64,000 nt of DNA from CAYTPI01 sp964439625. GTDB taxonomy: Bacteria > Chloroflexota > Anaerolineae > Aggregatilineales > UBA3940. The DNA lies in NCBI GenBank assembly GCA_964439625.1, contig CAYTPI010000010.1:62001-126000 (forward strand), given 5' to 3'. Of this stretch, positions 1 to 9,528 are shown one piece after another. Positions within the stretch are counted from its first letter, which is position 1. Every line of letters begins with the position of its first letter. The notes under the pieces are model-generated. The model was not told where the DNA came from. It was given only the letters and a program-made list of their open reading frames with translations, and did no database searches. Made by a program: the position numbers and the translations under genes.

Positions 1-459
1 ACCAGGGTCAATGGCAAGGAGGTCGAAACGGGCCAATAATCTTTGATCACCGATCGGCGTTGAGAGCACAATTTCTGGGAGGCGCTTACCAGTCGGCAGA
101 TCAGCAGGCGGAAAACGCAGATAATCATCCCACCACTGGTTGAGTTCGTAATCATCTGGAGTTAGGGCATCGGTATCAATGCCAAGGTACTGTTGCTGCA
201 CTAACAAATGGAACTGTTCACCGAGCTGCATGTAGCGTTCGTGTTTCTCGATTGGTTCGCTGGTAGCAGCAGGCCAACGCTGCGCATTGATGTAGCGTAG
301 TTGAAAGCGTCGTGAGCAGTCAGCGTAATCTTGAAGGCTCTGCTGACTGAACTGGAACACATTAGGCAGGCTGCCCTCTTTGACAGCTTGCTCCCGAGTT
401 TTCGGCATTTCCAGGTTTTTGTTGATGTGAGCAAATGGACCACTGGTAATTTTCGTCAC
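1..459 (-). CDS. PD-(D/E)XK nuclease family protein, partial (C-terminus outside window)
   Basis: An open frame of 153 codons runs from a GTG at 459 to the left edge without a stop. The GTG overlaps the TGA of the upstream helicase gene (GTGA), a typical translational-coupling junction. The visible part contains the FSQQSLQDYADCSRRFQLRY segment, which is the usual entry motif of RecB/Cas4/AddB-type PD-(D/E)XK nuclease domains: a Ser-x-Tyr/Phe start, then a Cys followed by Arg-Arg-Phe. The catalytic Asp and D/E-x-K residues should lie further on and cannot be seen here. It is the last visible gene of a four-gene operon that begins with another PD-(D/E)XK nuclease at 5845, so it probably processes DNA ends together with the helicase next to it. 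The family is fairly sure; the exact activity is inferred. Confidence 0.75.
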   Translation of the reverse strand, partial: MTKITSGPFAHINKNLEMPKTREQAVKEGSLPNVFQFSQQSLQDYADCSRRFQLRYINAQRWPAATSEPIEKHERYMQLGEQFHLLVQQQYLGIDTDALTPDDYELNQWWDDYLRFPPADLPTGKRLPEIVLSTPIGDQRLLARFDLLAIDPG

Positions 460-2726
460 TGTGGCGTCTTCTTCCAGTAATCCTTCAAGGCGATCAATGC
501 CGCTGATGGTCCGTTACGCATATGTTCCTTCTCATAAAAGCGGCCCATATTCCAGAAGATTGCTAAATCCTTACGAGCCCGCGTAATCCCGACATACAGT
601 AAGCGCAGTCTTTCAGCAGCGTAGTCTAAACGAGCTTGTTTGCTGGCTTTGCCTTCTACATAGCGATCAGCTTCATCACGCATAATCAATTTAATTTGCT
701 CGGCAGTTTCTGCTTGCAAATTGAGTTCGTCCCGCAGGAACCAGCGCTCTGAAATGTAGGAGTCGCCAGCCTGTGCCATCGGGAAACTGTAGTTGTTCAC
801 CGCCAGCAGATAAACACGATCCCATTCCAGACCCTTTGCGGCATGCATTGTTGAGACTGTCACCATGCCCTCAGTAGGCTCAAAACCACTACCAACATCA
901 TCAAACCCGATGAAGCGTCGCTGATTATCTGAAATGAGTCGTAATTCTTGCACCAATTGCGGCAGCCTGTATTCTTTATTGCCCTCAGCGATATTTCGTA
1001 GCACAACTGCCAACTTATGCGATAGTGCTAAGTCAGCAGCAGTTTTGAACAGCCCCTGAGACACCGTCAACACAAGTTGATCAACCGGTAAAGTGACACC
1101 CAGCATCCAATCTTGTGCTTGCTTGCGAAATGCGGCCAGGTCAGTGATCGTCTCGGGTGAGATGGTATCTTCGAGTGTATCTAGCCAGTCGCGGTCTGGC
1201 CCCGGGTTAAGGAAGTCTTCAGAGTAGCGCAGCCGCCTCAGTTCGTCATAGGCTTGGTCACGTAGCTTGACCTCAATCTCTTCTTCGGCGACATCTGCAT
1301 GCGCAAGAGGCCACCACACTTCACGATATAAACGTGCAACGATGCGAATATTAGTTGGATCAGAGACAAAGTCCAACACCAGTTGAATTTGTGAGGCTGT
1401 GGCGCGTGTCGCGGTTGAACTTCGTAGTAGTTCTTCATAGGGAATATCTGCTGCGCCCAGCGCTTCAACCATCTTAAAGCCACGGCTGTTTTCCGGCACT
1501 AACACAGCGACTGTCTTATCTTGATTATCAGGTAGCCACTTTTGTAAAGAACGTACCACCCGTCGAATTTCTTCATCTGGGGTGATGTTCTTGCCCGCTT
1601 CCCAATCAATATAGATTTCACCACCCTCCGGGTTTTTCTGCGGGTCGCCTGGTTTCGTCGGCTTGATCTGCTGCGGATAGAAGGTATCTCTAAGTTCTTC
1701 TGTGAGTGTTTCACCTGAAGCTGACCACTCAACAAGATAGTTAGCAAGGTCAATGACTGGCTGCGATGAACGCCCCGACTCATACAAAGGGCGGGCGATA
1801 ACGTTCTGCTCTGAGAGAAATGCTCGCAGCAGGTTAGCATCTGCTGTGGTGAACGTCGTATAGATTGACTGGTTGGGGTCACCGACTCGCACCCAATTGC
1901 TGTTTCCGGATAGCAATCGCAGCATATCGTTCTGAAGCTGACTGCTATCTTGGGCTTCATCTTCAAGGATATAAGGAAAGCGATTTTGCAATCTAGATAG
2001 AAACCCCTTATCACGCCGAAGGGCTTCCATACTCAAACGAACAAGGTCATCGAAGTCAACAGCTCCCCGGAAGCGTAAGGCACGTTCGTAATCCTCAAAT
2101 AGGCCAATGGCGCTTTCCGCCAACTGCATTGGCACCGCTGACGAGAGCAGACCCTCACGCAGCTTTTGCACCGACCACATATTGTCTTTCGCGAGTTTGA
2201 TCACTTCCATCGTGATTGACTCAATTAGAGCTGGGCCGTTCTTTTTAATGACAAAGCCGAGCTGTTCTGGTGTTTCTACCTCACGCCCTGTGTCGATGTA
2301 AGGCAGCAGGGTGTCCCCGTGGACACGTATCCAATTTTCAGCTAGTTCCCGAATAATATAATTACTGACACGCTCATCGACGATTTCGAAATTGTCGCCA
2401 AGGCCAACCAGCGTTGGTCGCTCGCGGACGATATCATGCGCCAAGCTGTGCAAGGTGCGGACTCGATACCCGACGTATGGCAGTAAGCCGCGTTCATGCT
2501 GAACCAGCTTGGCAATTTTGCCGCGGAAAGAATTCACAGTGGAATTCGTCAGAGTGACAATCAGGACTTCTTGTTCTTCAGCGAGGCCTTGTTCAACGAG
2601 ATTCTCCACCAGTTTCGCCGCTAAGTGCGACAAAGTGAATGTCTTTCCTGCGCCGGGCACAGCAGCAATACCCATCTTGCCGCCCTCATATTGGAGAATG
2701 GCCTCTTGCGTATCCCTCAATGGCAT
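456..2726 (-). CDS. UvrD/PcrA-like superfamily 1 DNA helicase
   Basis: This 756-residue protein carries a full set of SF1 helicase motifs. Walker A is AVPGAGKT (residues 22-29), motif II is EDEAQD (255-260) and motif III is GDPNQSIY (282-289). Near the C-terminus are STMHAAKGLEWD (motif V) and LLYVGITRARKDL (motif VI). It should therefore be an active ATP-driven 3'-5' DNA translocase. It starts 3 bases after the stop of the AddB-like gene and its stop overlaps the start of the second nuclease. The layout nuclease / AddB-like ATPase / UvrD helicase / nuclease resembles an AddAB or AdnAB end-processing machine with the nuclease domains on separate polypeptides. It has no nuclease domain of its own, unlike AddA or RecB. 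The motor function is sure; the role in recombination or defence is inferred from context. Confidence 0.93.
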   Translation of the reverse strand: MPLRDTQEAILQYEGGKMGIAAVPGAGKTFTLSHLAAKLVENLVEQGLAEEQEVLIVTLTNSTVNSFRGKIAKLVQHERGLLPYVGYRVRTLHSLAHDIVRERPTLVGLGDNFEIVDERVSNYIIRELAENWIRVHGDTLLPYIDTGREVETPEQLGFVIKKNGPALIESITMEVIKLAKDNMWSVQKLREGLLSSAVPMQLAESAIGLFEDYERALRFRGAVDFDDLVRLSMEALRRDKGFLSRLQNRFPYILEDEAQDSSQLQNDMLRLLSGNSNWVRVGDPNQSIYTTFTTADANLLRAFLSEQNVIARPLYESGRSSQPVIDLANYLVEWSASGETLTEELRDTFYPQQIKPTKPGDPQKNPEGGEIYIDWEAGKNITPDEEIRRVVRSLQKWLPDNQDKTVAVLVPENSRGFKMVEALGAADIPYEELLRSSTATRATASQIQLVLDFVSDPTNIRIVARLYREVWWPLAHADVAEEEIEVKLRDQAYDELRRLRYSEDFLNPGPDRDWLDTLEDTISPETITDLAAFRKQAQDWMLGVTLPVDQLVLTVSQGLFKTAADLALSHKLAVVLRNIAEGNKEYRLPQLVQELRLISDNQRRFIGFDDVGSGFEPTEGMVTVSTMHAAKGLEWDRVYLLAVNNYSFPMAQAGDSYISERWFLRDELNLQAETAEQIKLIMRDEADRYVEGKASKQARLDYAAERLRLLYVGITRARKDLAIFWNMGRFYEKEHMRNGPSAALIALKDYWKKTPQ

Positions 2727-2729
2727 GGC

Positions 2730-4856
2730 TTAAGCCTTAGCTTCTATTGTGCGAGTACGACGTAGCACCTGCTGCAGCATGCGCAGCAGTGGCCCTCGCT
2801 GTTCAAAGCCCTGCTCACCGAGGTCGCTAATCCCCATATACACTTGCTGACGCGTGCGTGCCAGTAGGCCGCGCAGAATCTTGTAAAGCATTTCCTGTTG
2901 TGTCGCATATTCATGTTGATCTTCCCAGACTTGTTCTGGGTTCCATGAGGCTGACAAGACATAAGGGTGCGTCAGAGGCTGCTCTAGGCGCTCCCACCAG
3001 CCCGTCGCACCAATATCCAACCAAAACTGTATATCCACGGCTCGGTTACGCATCAAAAAGGTATAGGCGGGCGCCAGGAAGATGGCCTCAGAGAGTTCAT
3101 CGCGCCAACTAGCGACGTATAGCGCAGACAGTAAGCCTTGCTGAACCGTCATAAAATAGCGTTTACCAATTTCATTAAGGTCTACACCCTGCCCAAATAG
3201 TCCCTGCCGGAACTTTCGTGCTGATTCAACTAACTCACCAACGACACGCCCAGCGTCATTACGACCGTTTTCGTAGTTGTCAGCATGGAAGCCGAACCCA
3301 GGTTGTGACAGAACTTCACCAAACAAATGACTAAAGAAATAATCCAGTGGTTCCAGGTGTCCAGTATCGATGTAGTCCATCAAAAATTGGTAGATATGGT
3401 CATAGTGGTGGCCCGCAACAAAGGTAATCCGTGCCTGCATGTTGGGGTGCATCTCCTCGAACCGTGACAGGGCTGGGTCACGCCGAGGCTTGTAGGCTAC
3501 TTTGGTCAGCAACCGAGCCCGTAATGGGTCTAACGGTTCGATAGCCGTTGCCAGTGTTTGGGCTAAGTCTTCGGCTGGTGGATGCCTGAGGCTAGTACCG
3601 GGCTCGTTGAACCACTGTGGATGAGCTAATGCAGCCAATGTGAGCAAGCAGCGGGCGGCAGGCTCATCTTTTAGGGCACGCGAGGGCCGGTGTGATATAA
3701 CTTCGATTTTCCGTTGTTTGAGTTTGCGCTTAAGCGTGAAGCGGAGTGCATCGCTAAGGTAGGGAGCCATCACCGCGATTTCGCGTTGAGGTACGCCTTT
3801 ATCATGCACAAGATGATCAATTTGTTCCGCGACCCATTCCAACATATCAGGGAAGAAATCATGAAAGGCATATTCAAAGGCCGCACCTGGATCGCCCTTC
3901 TTCGGATCGAGTGTTGATAAATCAAACACACGTCGGACTTCTGTGCTAAGGGCCTGAATATTGTCGTTACTAATATGCGTTTCATTCAGTACAATGACGC
4001 CATCACACTTGTCGCGCAGGGCTTCGCCGCCTGCTGGGTTCGCCCCGAGAAAGACCCGGTAGCCGCCATCCCACTCAAAAGTCAGGAGGGCACCATCAAG
4101 GTCGGGGAGCCACTCTTCGATGAAACGATGCGTGAATGTCGCTTCCTCTTCAACATGTTCAACAATGATATGCGTGAAGCGTCCGAGAAACTGTTCTCGG
4201 AAGATCGGCTTTTTCAACAACCTTCCAAACAGTTCCACCTGCAATGAATAGTCAAGTAGACGGTTTTGTAGGCAATATGTGCGAAAGACTTCGGCAACTT
4301 TGCCAGCTGCATCATAGGCGTATATTTGTCGTAGTGATTTTTCGCCCCAGGCTTTTTTGAGGCGGACGGGTACTTCTTTATAATCAATGCCAAGAATCGC
4401 TGCTTTACCGAGGTTATCAACGATCTGGCGTGCAATCTGCTGGGCGGACACTTTAATAGCCTCAAATTCGCCGCGCTCCAGTGCATCGTCAACAAAGCGT
4501 GACATTGTATATTGTGACGTTTCAATTGTTAGAAACTGCGGTGCCCTATCTGGAGAGGAAAAACCAGCTTCTTCAGCGACTAAGGGCCAGAATAGATTAG
4601 AGGCATCCTTGGCTAAACCACCTAGTGTACGGATTTGTAAGTTCCTGAGCGGCCCGAGTTCAGCGTTACGTAGTGCTAACTGATACTGACGAGCCAACGT
4701 GCGCTGCGGCACCATGACGAGGATGTTGTCAGCGCTGATGCCGTCTCGTAGCCAAGTCAACATTGTTTGAATTGCAAGGGTCGTTTTGCCGCTGCCAAAG
4801 GGGCCTTCTACAAATAACGACTTTGGGCTGTCATCACCATTGTATGCGTCAAGCAT
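2730..4856 (-). CDS. AddB-like ATPase, UvrD-related with degenerate motor motifs
   Basis: This is a 708-residue protein if it starts at the ATG at 4856, which lies 2 bases after the upstream stop and has an AGGGA box before it. An upstream in-frame start at 4898 would overlap the nuclease gene by 40 bases. Walker A is intact (EGPFGSGKTT, about residues 17-26). The Walker B region reads VEHVEEE (about 232-238) instead of DExQ, and the SF1 motifs V and VI are not recognisable. An intact P-loop with decayed helicase motifs is the pattern of AddB, the partner of AddA that binds DNA but does not act as a motor. It sits between a Cas4/AddB-like nuclease and an intact UvrD helicase, all overlapping or nearly so. 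It probably forms a heteromeric complex with them. No C-terminal nuclease or iron-sulfur motif is seen in it. Confidence 0.75.
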   Translation of the reverse strand: MLDAYNGDDSPKSLFVEGPFGSGKTTLAIQTMLTWLRDGISADNILVMVPQRTLARQYQLALRNAELGPLRNLQIRTLGGLAKDASNLFWPLVAEEAGFSSPDRAPQFLTIETSQYTMSRFVDDALERGEFEAIKVSAQQIARQIVDNLGKAAILGIDYKEVPVRLKKAWGEKSLRQIYAYDAAGKVAEVFRTYCLQNRLLDYSLQVELFGRLLKKPIFREQFLGRFTHIIVEHVEEEATFTHRFIEEWLPDLDGALLTFEWDGGYRVFLGANPAGGEALRDKCDGVIVLNETHISNDNIQALSTEVRRVFDLSTLDPKKGDPGAAFEYAFHDFFPDMLEWVAEQIDHLVHDKGVPQREIAVMAPYLSDALRFTLKRKLKQRKIEVISHRPSRALKDEPAARCLLTLAALAHPQWFNEPGTSLRHPPAEDLAQTLATAIEPLDPLRARLLTKVAYKPRRDPALSRFEEMHPNMQARITFVAGHHYDHIYQFLMDYIDTGHLEPLDYFFSHLFGEVLSQPGFGFHADNYENGRNDAGRVVGELVESARKFRQGLFGQGVDLNEIGKRYFMTVQQGLLSALYVASWRDELSEAIFLAPAYTFLMRNRAVDIQFWLDIGATGWWERLEQPLTHPYVLSASWNPEQVWEDQHEYATQQEMLYKILRGLLARTRQQVYMGISDLGEQGFEQRGPLLRMLQQVLRRTRTIEAKA

Positions 4857-4858
4857 CG

Positions 4859-5845
4859 CTATAGTCCCTGACGCCAGCAGATACGTCTGAATGAGCAAGT
4901 CTCACAGCGCGTTAGTTCATCAGTCATCGGAAAGTCCTTAATAGATACAGTCTGGAAGTGTGGGTCTTCAAATAAGGCGCTCATTTGTTGTACACTATCA
5001 GCGATCATCGCTCTTGTTACTGAGTGACTGTCAATCTTTGCTTGTAGCATTGCGGGCTCATCAAGAATTGCGAAAATTGCACGAATATTCTCATCTGAGA
5101 ATTGATGCATGTGGTAGGTGTAAAAAGAGTATATTGACCCTTGTGACTGCATGTCTTCATGCTTGGGTGTGCTTGATTTCCAATCAATGATGATGGCTTC
5201 ACCACCCTCTACAATTAGGACATCAGGTACAGCGTATACAGCGATCTCGCCAACCTCAGCAATATCAACCTTGAATGATTGAAAGGCATTATCGTTTTCA
5301 ATGATTGACTGTGACTTTGCGATTAAATCATAAGCAGGGTGATCAAATAGATTGGTGGTCAAGGTTGCAAGTTTTTCACGAGCGTGAGTCAGATCATAGG
5401 GTTGCTGGTAGGCGTCTTCGCTGAGCAGTACCCAGCGTGAATAGTCCGATTTACGCCCTCGCTGCGAGGCTTGGATGCCGTCATCAAATAAGGCTTGCGC
5501 ATACTGCACCAGTTCATCCGGCGTAAGGGATTTTTCGAGGTCGGTTAACCCGTTGACTAGACGACGTGCGGCCCGATGCACAATCGTTCCGATCCAGGCA
5601 CGCATCGACGTCAGTTGTTTGAGCCACCAAACTGTACTGATGACAATATCATTTGCGCTTCGTACTCGCCGAGAGCCATAGTAATGGAGATAATATTGAC
5701 GCTTACAGCGGTTAAAGAGACGATGACGACTATACGACCAACTTAACTGATTGCCCTTCTTGCGACTACGTGTGTGTTGGTCAAGTTGAAACTCAACTTG
5801 TTCCAAATCAAGGGAGTCAAGCTGGTTAAGATGGTGAGTTAGCAC
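4859..5845 (-). CDS. Cas4/AddB-type PD-(D/E)XK nuclease with likely Fe-S cluster
   Basis: This 328-residue protein is built like a RecB/Cas4-type exonuclease. His90 lies in IGTIVHRAA, Asp208 in PDVLIVEG, and Asp221-x-Lys223 in IIIDWKSS, giving the full catalytic set. Cys47 (NRCKRQYY) together with Cys314, Cys317 and Cys323 (RCETCSFRRIC) matches the four-cysteine 4Fe-4S arrangement of Cas4 and of the AddB nuclease domain. It is the first gene of the operon. The start is a GTG at 5845 with no clear ribosome-binding site, so the first residues are uncertain. No cas genes or CRISPR repeats lie nearby, so Cas4 itself is unlikely. It more plausibly supplies the nuclease of the AddAB-like complex encoded downstream. 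Confidence 0.85.
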   Translation of the reverse strand: MLTHHLNQLDSLDLEQVEFQLDQHTRSRKKGNQLSWSYSRHRLFNRCKRQYYLHYYGSRRVRSANDIVISTVWWLKQLTSMRAWIGTIVHRAARRLVNGLTDLEKSLTPDELVQYAQALFDDGIQASQRGRKSDYSRWVLLSEDAYQQPYDLTHAREKLATLTTNLFDHPAYDLIAKSQSIIENDNAFQSFKVDIAEVGEIAVYAVPDVLIVEGGEAIIIDWKSSTPKHEDMQSQGSIYSFYTYHMHQFSDENIRAIFAILDEPAMLQAKIDSHSVTRAMIADSVQQMSALFEDPHFQTVSIKDFPMTDELTRCETCSFRRICWRQGL

Positions 5846-6115
5846 AGGTTGTTATTACTTTATGTTTGTAGTGTAGACACGATTAATGGAGAACTGACTC
5901 TAAGCTTAGAACATGTGTTGCATTAATACTGTACAGCACTGTTAAATTAGTGGCAAGTCACTGGTTTCCCGAGCGACGATCATCTAATTTCCAACAGATT
6001 TATAGTGATTGAGACTAGCAGTTTCGGGGTACTTACGGTAACCTCGCACTTACATCCCATAGGTGATCAACGCCAACACTATTAGTAGGTTTTTAAACAG
6101 GATGGAGGGGCAACT

Positions 6116-8611
6116 ATGCCCGATAAAATGCAGCGCTTCACACAGCGGGCTCGGAGAGTGTTAAGCCTTGCGCAGGAAGAAGCGGAGCGGCTTCAGCATA
6201 GCTACATTGGAACCGAACATCTACTTCTTGGCCTCATGCGTGAAGAAGGTGGAGTAGCCGGCAAGGTTCTTAGAGAACTCGGCCTCGACCTTAAAGACGT
6301 AGAAGCGTTGGTTGAGCGTAAAACACGCTCTGGTCAACGTACGCCATTTACCCGTCTCGACCTCTCGCCTGGCACCAAAAAGGTGTTAGAGATGGCGGTC
6401 GAAGAGGCTCGCAGAATGGGCCACCATTACATCGGCACAGAGCATTTGCTTCTGGCACTGGTGCGCTACAACGATGGTGTCGCCATTGACATTCTGCGTG
6501 CATTGAATGTCACCCCTGATCAGATTCGTAAGCAGACGCGCCGCGTTCTGCAAGATAACCCATCAACATCCTCACGCTCGGCGACGAAGAAGCCTACAAG
6601 CTCTACTCGCAGCACTAAGCGTGGGGAGTCACGCGGAAGTTCCGGGCAAAAGACACCATTAGTCGATCAACTGGCAACTGACCTGACGTCCCTTGCAGAA
6701 GAAGGCAAGCTTGATCCAGTCATTGGGCGTCAGAAAGAAATTGAACGTGTCATCCAGATTTTGAGCCGACGCACAAAGAATAACCCAGCGCTCATCGGTG
6801 AACCGGGCGTTGGTAAGACGGCAATCATTGAAGGTCTTGCGCAACGCATCATCGCAGGTGAGACACCCGGCCCTCTGTTGGGCAAACGTGTTCTTCAGCT
6901 TGATGTCGGTTCCCTGGTCGCTGGCACGATGTATCGTGGTCAGTTTGAGGAACGTCTCAAGCGTGTCATCGAAGAATTGATGCAATCTGACAGTATCCTT
7001 TTCATTGACGAGGTTCATATGCTCGTTGGTGCTGGTTCAGCTGGTAGCTCGGTAGATGCCGCAAATATCCTGAAGCCAGCCCTTGCCCGTGGTGAGCTAC
7101 AGTGCATTGGTGCGACCACGCTCGATGAATATCGCCGTCACATTGAAGCTGATGCTGCGCTTGAGCGTCGCTTCCAGCCGATCATGGTGGATGAGCCAAC
7201 TATTGAGCAGACCATTCGCATTCTCAGAGGCATCCGGGAGCCATACGAAGAGCATCATGCTCTTAAAATACTCGACGAAGCCATTGAGGCTGCAGCTCAT
7301 TTATCTGCACGCTATGTACCCGACCGCTTTCTGCCAGATAAGGCCATCGACTTAGTCGATGAAAGCGCTGCTCGTGTGCGGATGTATAAATCACCAGAAG
7401 CCATTCAAGTGCGTAAAGCACAGGAACAGCTTGAAGAAGTCCAAGAGCAGATGGCTAACGAGCTGGATGAAGATGCTAAGGCAATCTTCGAAAGCCGTGC
7501 CGCTGAGCTTGAAGCCATGCTTGATGGCGTCAAGTCTGGTTGGAGTGAAGGTGGTGATGCCCAAGTGACCGCCGAAGACGTGGCCGAAGTCGTGGCGATG
7601 TGGACCGGTATCCCTGTTACCAGTATTGCCAACGAAGAAGGCGAACGCCTGCTAAAGATGGAAGATGCGCTCCACGAACGCATCGTTGGTCAGGATGAAG
7701 CCATCGTCGCTATCAGTAAGGCTGTCCGTCGTGCGCGTGCTGGTCTTAAAGACCCTCGCCGCCCAGTTGGTTCCTTTATCTTCCTTGGCCCAACAGGTGT
7801 CGGTAAATCAGAATTGACGAAGACACTGGCTGAGTTCTTGTTTGGCAGCGAGGATGCGCTCATTCAGTTAGATATGAGTGAGTTCATGGAGCGTCACACA
7901 GTCGCCCGTCTTGTCGGAGCGCCCCCTGGTTATGTTGGCTACGAAGATGCCGGTCAACTAACTGAGGCAGTTCGTCGTCGCCCATACTCGATTGTTGTTT
8001 TCGATGAAATCGAGAAGGCACATCCAGAAGCATTTAACATGCTGCTTCAGGTGATGGAAGAAGGCCACCTGACGGATGCCCGTGGACGCACTGTTGACTT
8101 CCGCAATGCTATCATCGTCATGACCAGTAATATCGGCGCCGACTTGATTAAGCGCCGCACGATGATGGGTTTCGACTTACCGACAGATAATCAAGATAAA
8201 GAAAACTACGACGAAATGCGTAAGAAACTGATGGACGCCCTGCGTCGCGCCTTCCGTCCAGAGTTTCTCAACCGTGTGGATGCCACTATCGTATTCCGTG
8301 CGTTGACGAAGGAAGAGATCAAGGAAATCGTTGATATCCTATTGACCAACGTCCGCGAGCGCCTGTTTGAACATGGTATCCAAATCCAATTGACGGACGC
8401 AGCTAAGGACTACCTCGCCGAAGAAGGTTACGACCCAGAATTCGGTGCCCGCCCACTACGTCGTGTTATCCAAAACAAGATCGAGGATGCACTATCGGAT
8501 AAGCTGCTGATGGGTGAGTTCGATGAAGGTCAGGTCATTTTGGTTGACCATGACGAAGAGGAAAACGAGCTGACATTCTCATTGGTTGAGAATGCCATCG
8601 AACCTGTGTAA
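6116..8611 (+). CDS. clpC: ATP-dependent Clp protease ATP-binding subunit ClpC
   Basis: This is an 831-residue AAA+ unfoldase of the ClpA/B/C group. Two N-terminal Clp repeats (about residues 5-150, each containing YIGTEHLLL) are followed by a basic Ser/Thr-rich linker. AAA domain 1 has the Walker A box GEPGVGKT. A short coiled-coil M domain with the UVR-like stretch (about 430-465) comes next, then AAA domain 2 with GPTGVGKS and the C-terminal D2-small domain. The short middle domain and N-repeats fit ClpC rather than ClpB. It should feed substrates to ClpP in the cytoplasm; clpP is not in the window. The ATG at 6116 follows a strong GGAGGGG box. A terminator follows the gene, so it is probably transcribed alone. 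No CtsR or CIRCE-type operator was found upstream. Confidence 0.95.
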   Translation: MPDKMQRFTQRARRVLSLAQEEAERLQHSYIGTEHLLLGLMREEGGVAGKVLRELGLDLKDVEALVERKTRSGQRTPFTRLDLSPGTKKVLEMAVEEARRMGHHYIGTEHLLLALVRYNDGVAIDILRALNVTPDQIRKQTRRVLQDNPSTSSRSATKKPTSSTRSTKRGESRGSSGQKTPLVDQLATDLTSLAEEGKLDPVIGRQKEIERVIQILSRRTKNNPALIGEPGVGKTAIIEGLAQRIIAGETPGPLLGKRVLQLDVGSLVAGTMYRGQFEERLKRVIEELMQSDSILFIDEVHMLVGAGSAGSSVDAANILKPALARGELQCIGATTLDEYRRHIEADAALERRFQPIMVDEPTIEQTIRILRGIREPYEEHHALKILDEAIEAAAHLSARYVPDRFLPDKAIDLVDESAARVRMYKSPEAIQVRKAQEQLEEVQEQMANELDEDAKAIFESRAAELEAMLDGVKSGWSEGGDAQVTAEDVAEVVAMWTGIPVTSIANEEGERLLKMEDALHERIVGQDEAIVAISKAVRRARAGLKDPRRPVGSFIFLGPTGVGKSELTKTLAEFLFGSEDALIQLDMSEFMERHTVARLVGAPPGYVGYEDAGQLTEAVRRRPYSIVVFDEIEKAHPEAFNMLLQVMEEGHLTDARGRTVDFRNAIIVMTSNIGADLIKRRTMMGFDLPTDNQDKENYDEMRKKLMDALRRAFRPEFLNRVDATIVFRALTKEEIKEIVDILLTNVRERLFEHGIQIQLTDAAKDYLAEEGYDPEFGARPLRRVIQNKIEDALSDKLLMGEFDEGQVILVDHDEEENELTFSLVENAIEPV

Positions 8612-8635
8612 CTATCGAAGAATGCGGAGAAATTC

Positions 8636-8673
8636 AAACGGGGTAGGTATGAGCCTATCCCGTTTTGTTTTTA
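8636..8673 (+). terminator. Rho-independent terminator of clpC
   Basis: A 12-base stem (AAACGGGGTAGG pairing with CCTATCCCGTTT, one G-T pair) is followed by TTGTTTTT, 25 bases after the clpC stop. Confidence 0.85.
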
Positions 8674-8705
8674 ACCGGTGATGCTCGCTTTTGTGCCAGC
8701 TCACC

Positions 8706-8734
8706 TTGAATACACCGGCCTAATACGGTATGAT
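8706..8734 (+). promoter_or_regulatory. Sigma70-type promoter for rplI
   Basis: TTGAAT at 8706-8711 and TATGAT at 8729-8734 are separated by exactly 17 bases. They lie 98 bases before the rplI start and after the clpC terminator. A small hairpin (AGGGGC / GCCCCT, about 8750-8768) follows in the leader. Confidence 0.7.
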
Positions 8735-8831
8735 TCTCGCTGCGTTTGCTAGGGGCTTAGCGGCCCCTTGAAGTTTGTATACTGATATTGCAATCATATT
8801 TTGCGATAATTTTTGAAGGTGTTTGAATAAG

Positions 8832-9482
8832 ATGGAAATCATACTATTAGAAGACGTTTACAATCAAGGTGTGGCTGGTGATGTTGTTAAAGTCGCACCT
8901 GGTTACGCACGCAATTACCTTATTCCTCAGGGTATGGCTATCCGGGCAACGGAAGGGGCCCTCAAGGAAATGGAAGTTCTCCGGGAACAGGCTGCTGCCC
9001 GCCGCGCAGAACAAGAGGCTCAGATGCAAACACTGGCCGATAAGCTCAAGGACATCATCCTGTATTTCCCAGTTCGGGCTAGTGAGCAGGGCACACTCTA
9101 CGGTTCTGTGACAAACCTCCAAATCGCCGAGGCGATTATGGAGCAGGTCGACTATGATGTTGACCGCCGGCGTATTGGTGGTGACTCACTACGCAGCCTC
9201 GGTGAATACGATATCCCGGTTCGTCTGGGTGCGGGCTTATCACCCGAGGTCAAGGTAATTGTCTACCGTGAAGGTGAGGAAGAACCTGCCGTCGGTGAAA
9301 TGGGTGCCGTTGAAGACCCAGAGCCAACAGTGGATTTCGCTGAAATGACTGATGAGCAGTACGCGGAATTAGCCGCTGCCGCTGGTGAAGATGAAATCGA
9401 TGCGGAACTGGTCGAGGAAGTACTTGAGGCTGAAGTAGTTAAAGAGTTAATCGAAGAGCCAGACGACGCTCAAGAAGCCTAG
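8832..9482 (+). CDS. rplI: 50S ribosomal protein bL9 with acidic C-terminal extension
   Basis: The 216-residue product begins MEIILLEDV and contains the N-terminal bL9 rRNA-binding domain (GDVVKVAPGYARNYLIP), the long connecting helix (about 45-75) and the C-terminal domain (to about residue 150). bL9 is normally near 150 residues. Here about 65 extra residues follow that are very rich in Glu, Asp and Ala and lack Lys-rich or rRNA-binding features. The start was set at the ATG at 8832 because bL9 proteins begin at this point. An in-frame TTG at 8823 lies only 3 bases from the GAAGG box. It has its own promoter and terminator, so it is probably a single-gene unit. The identity is certain; the role of the tail is unknown. 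Confidence 0.95.
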   Translation: MEIILLEDVYNQGVAGDVVKVAPGYARNYLIPQGMAIRATEGALKEMEVLREQAAARRAEQEAQMQTLADKLKDIILYFPVRASEQGTLYGSVTNLQIAEAIMEQVDYDVDRRRIGGDSLRSLGEYDIPVRLGAGLSPEVKVIVYREGEEEPAVGEMGAVEDPEPTVDFAEMTDEQYAELAAAAGEDEIDAELVEEVLEAEVVKELIEEPDDAQEA

Positions 9483-9528
9483 GCGAGCAGTTACTTAGCA
9501 TATACATTATCTGGGGCAGCCCATACAT

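Noticed and set aside
4859..5845. CRISPR-associated Cas4
   Set aside because: There are no CRISPR repeats or other cas genes in the window, and the gene is coupled to helicase genes.
5846..6115. CIRCE or CtsR operator before clpC
   Set aside because: No TTAGCACTC-N9-GAGTGCTAA or tandem heptad repeat was found in the spacer.
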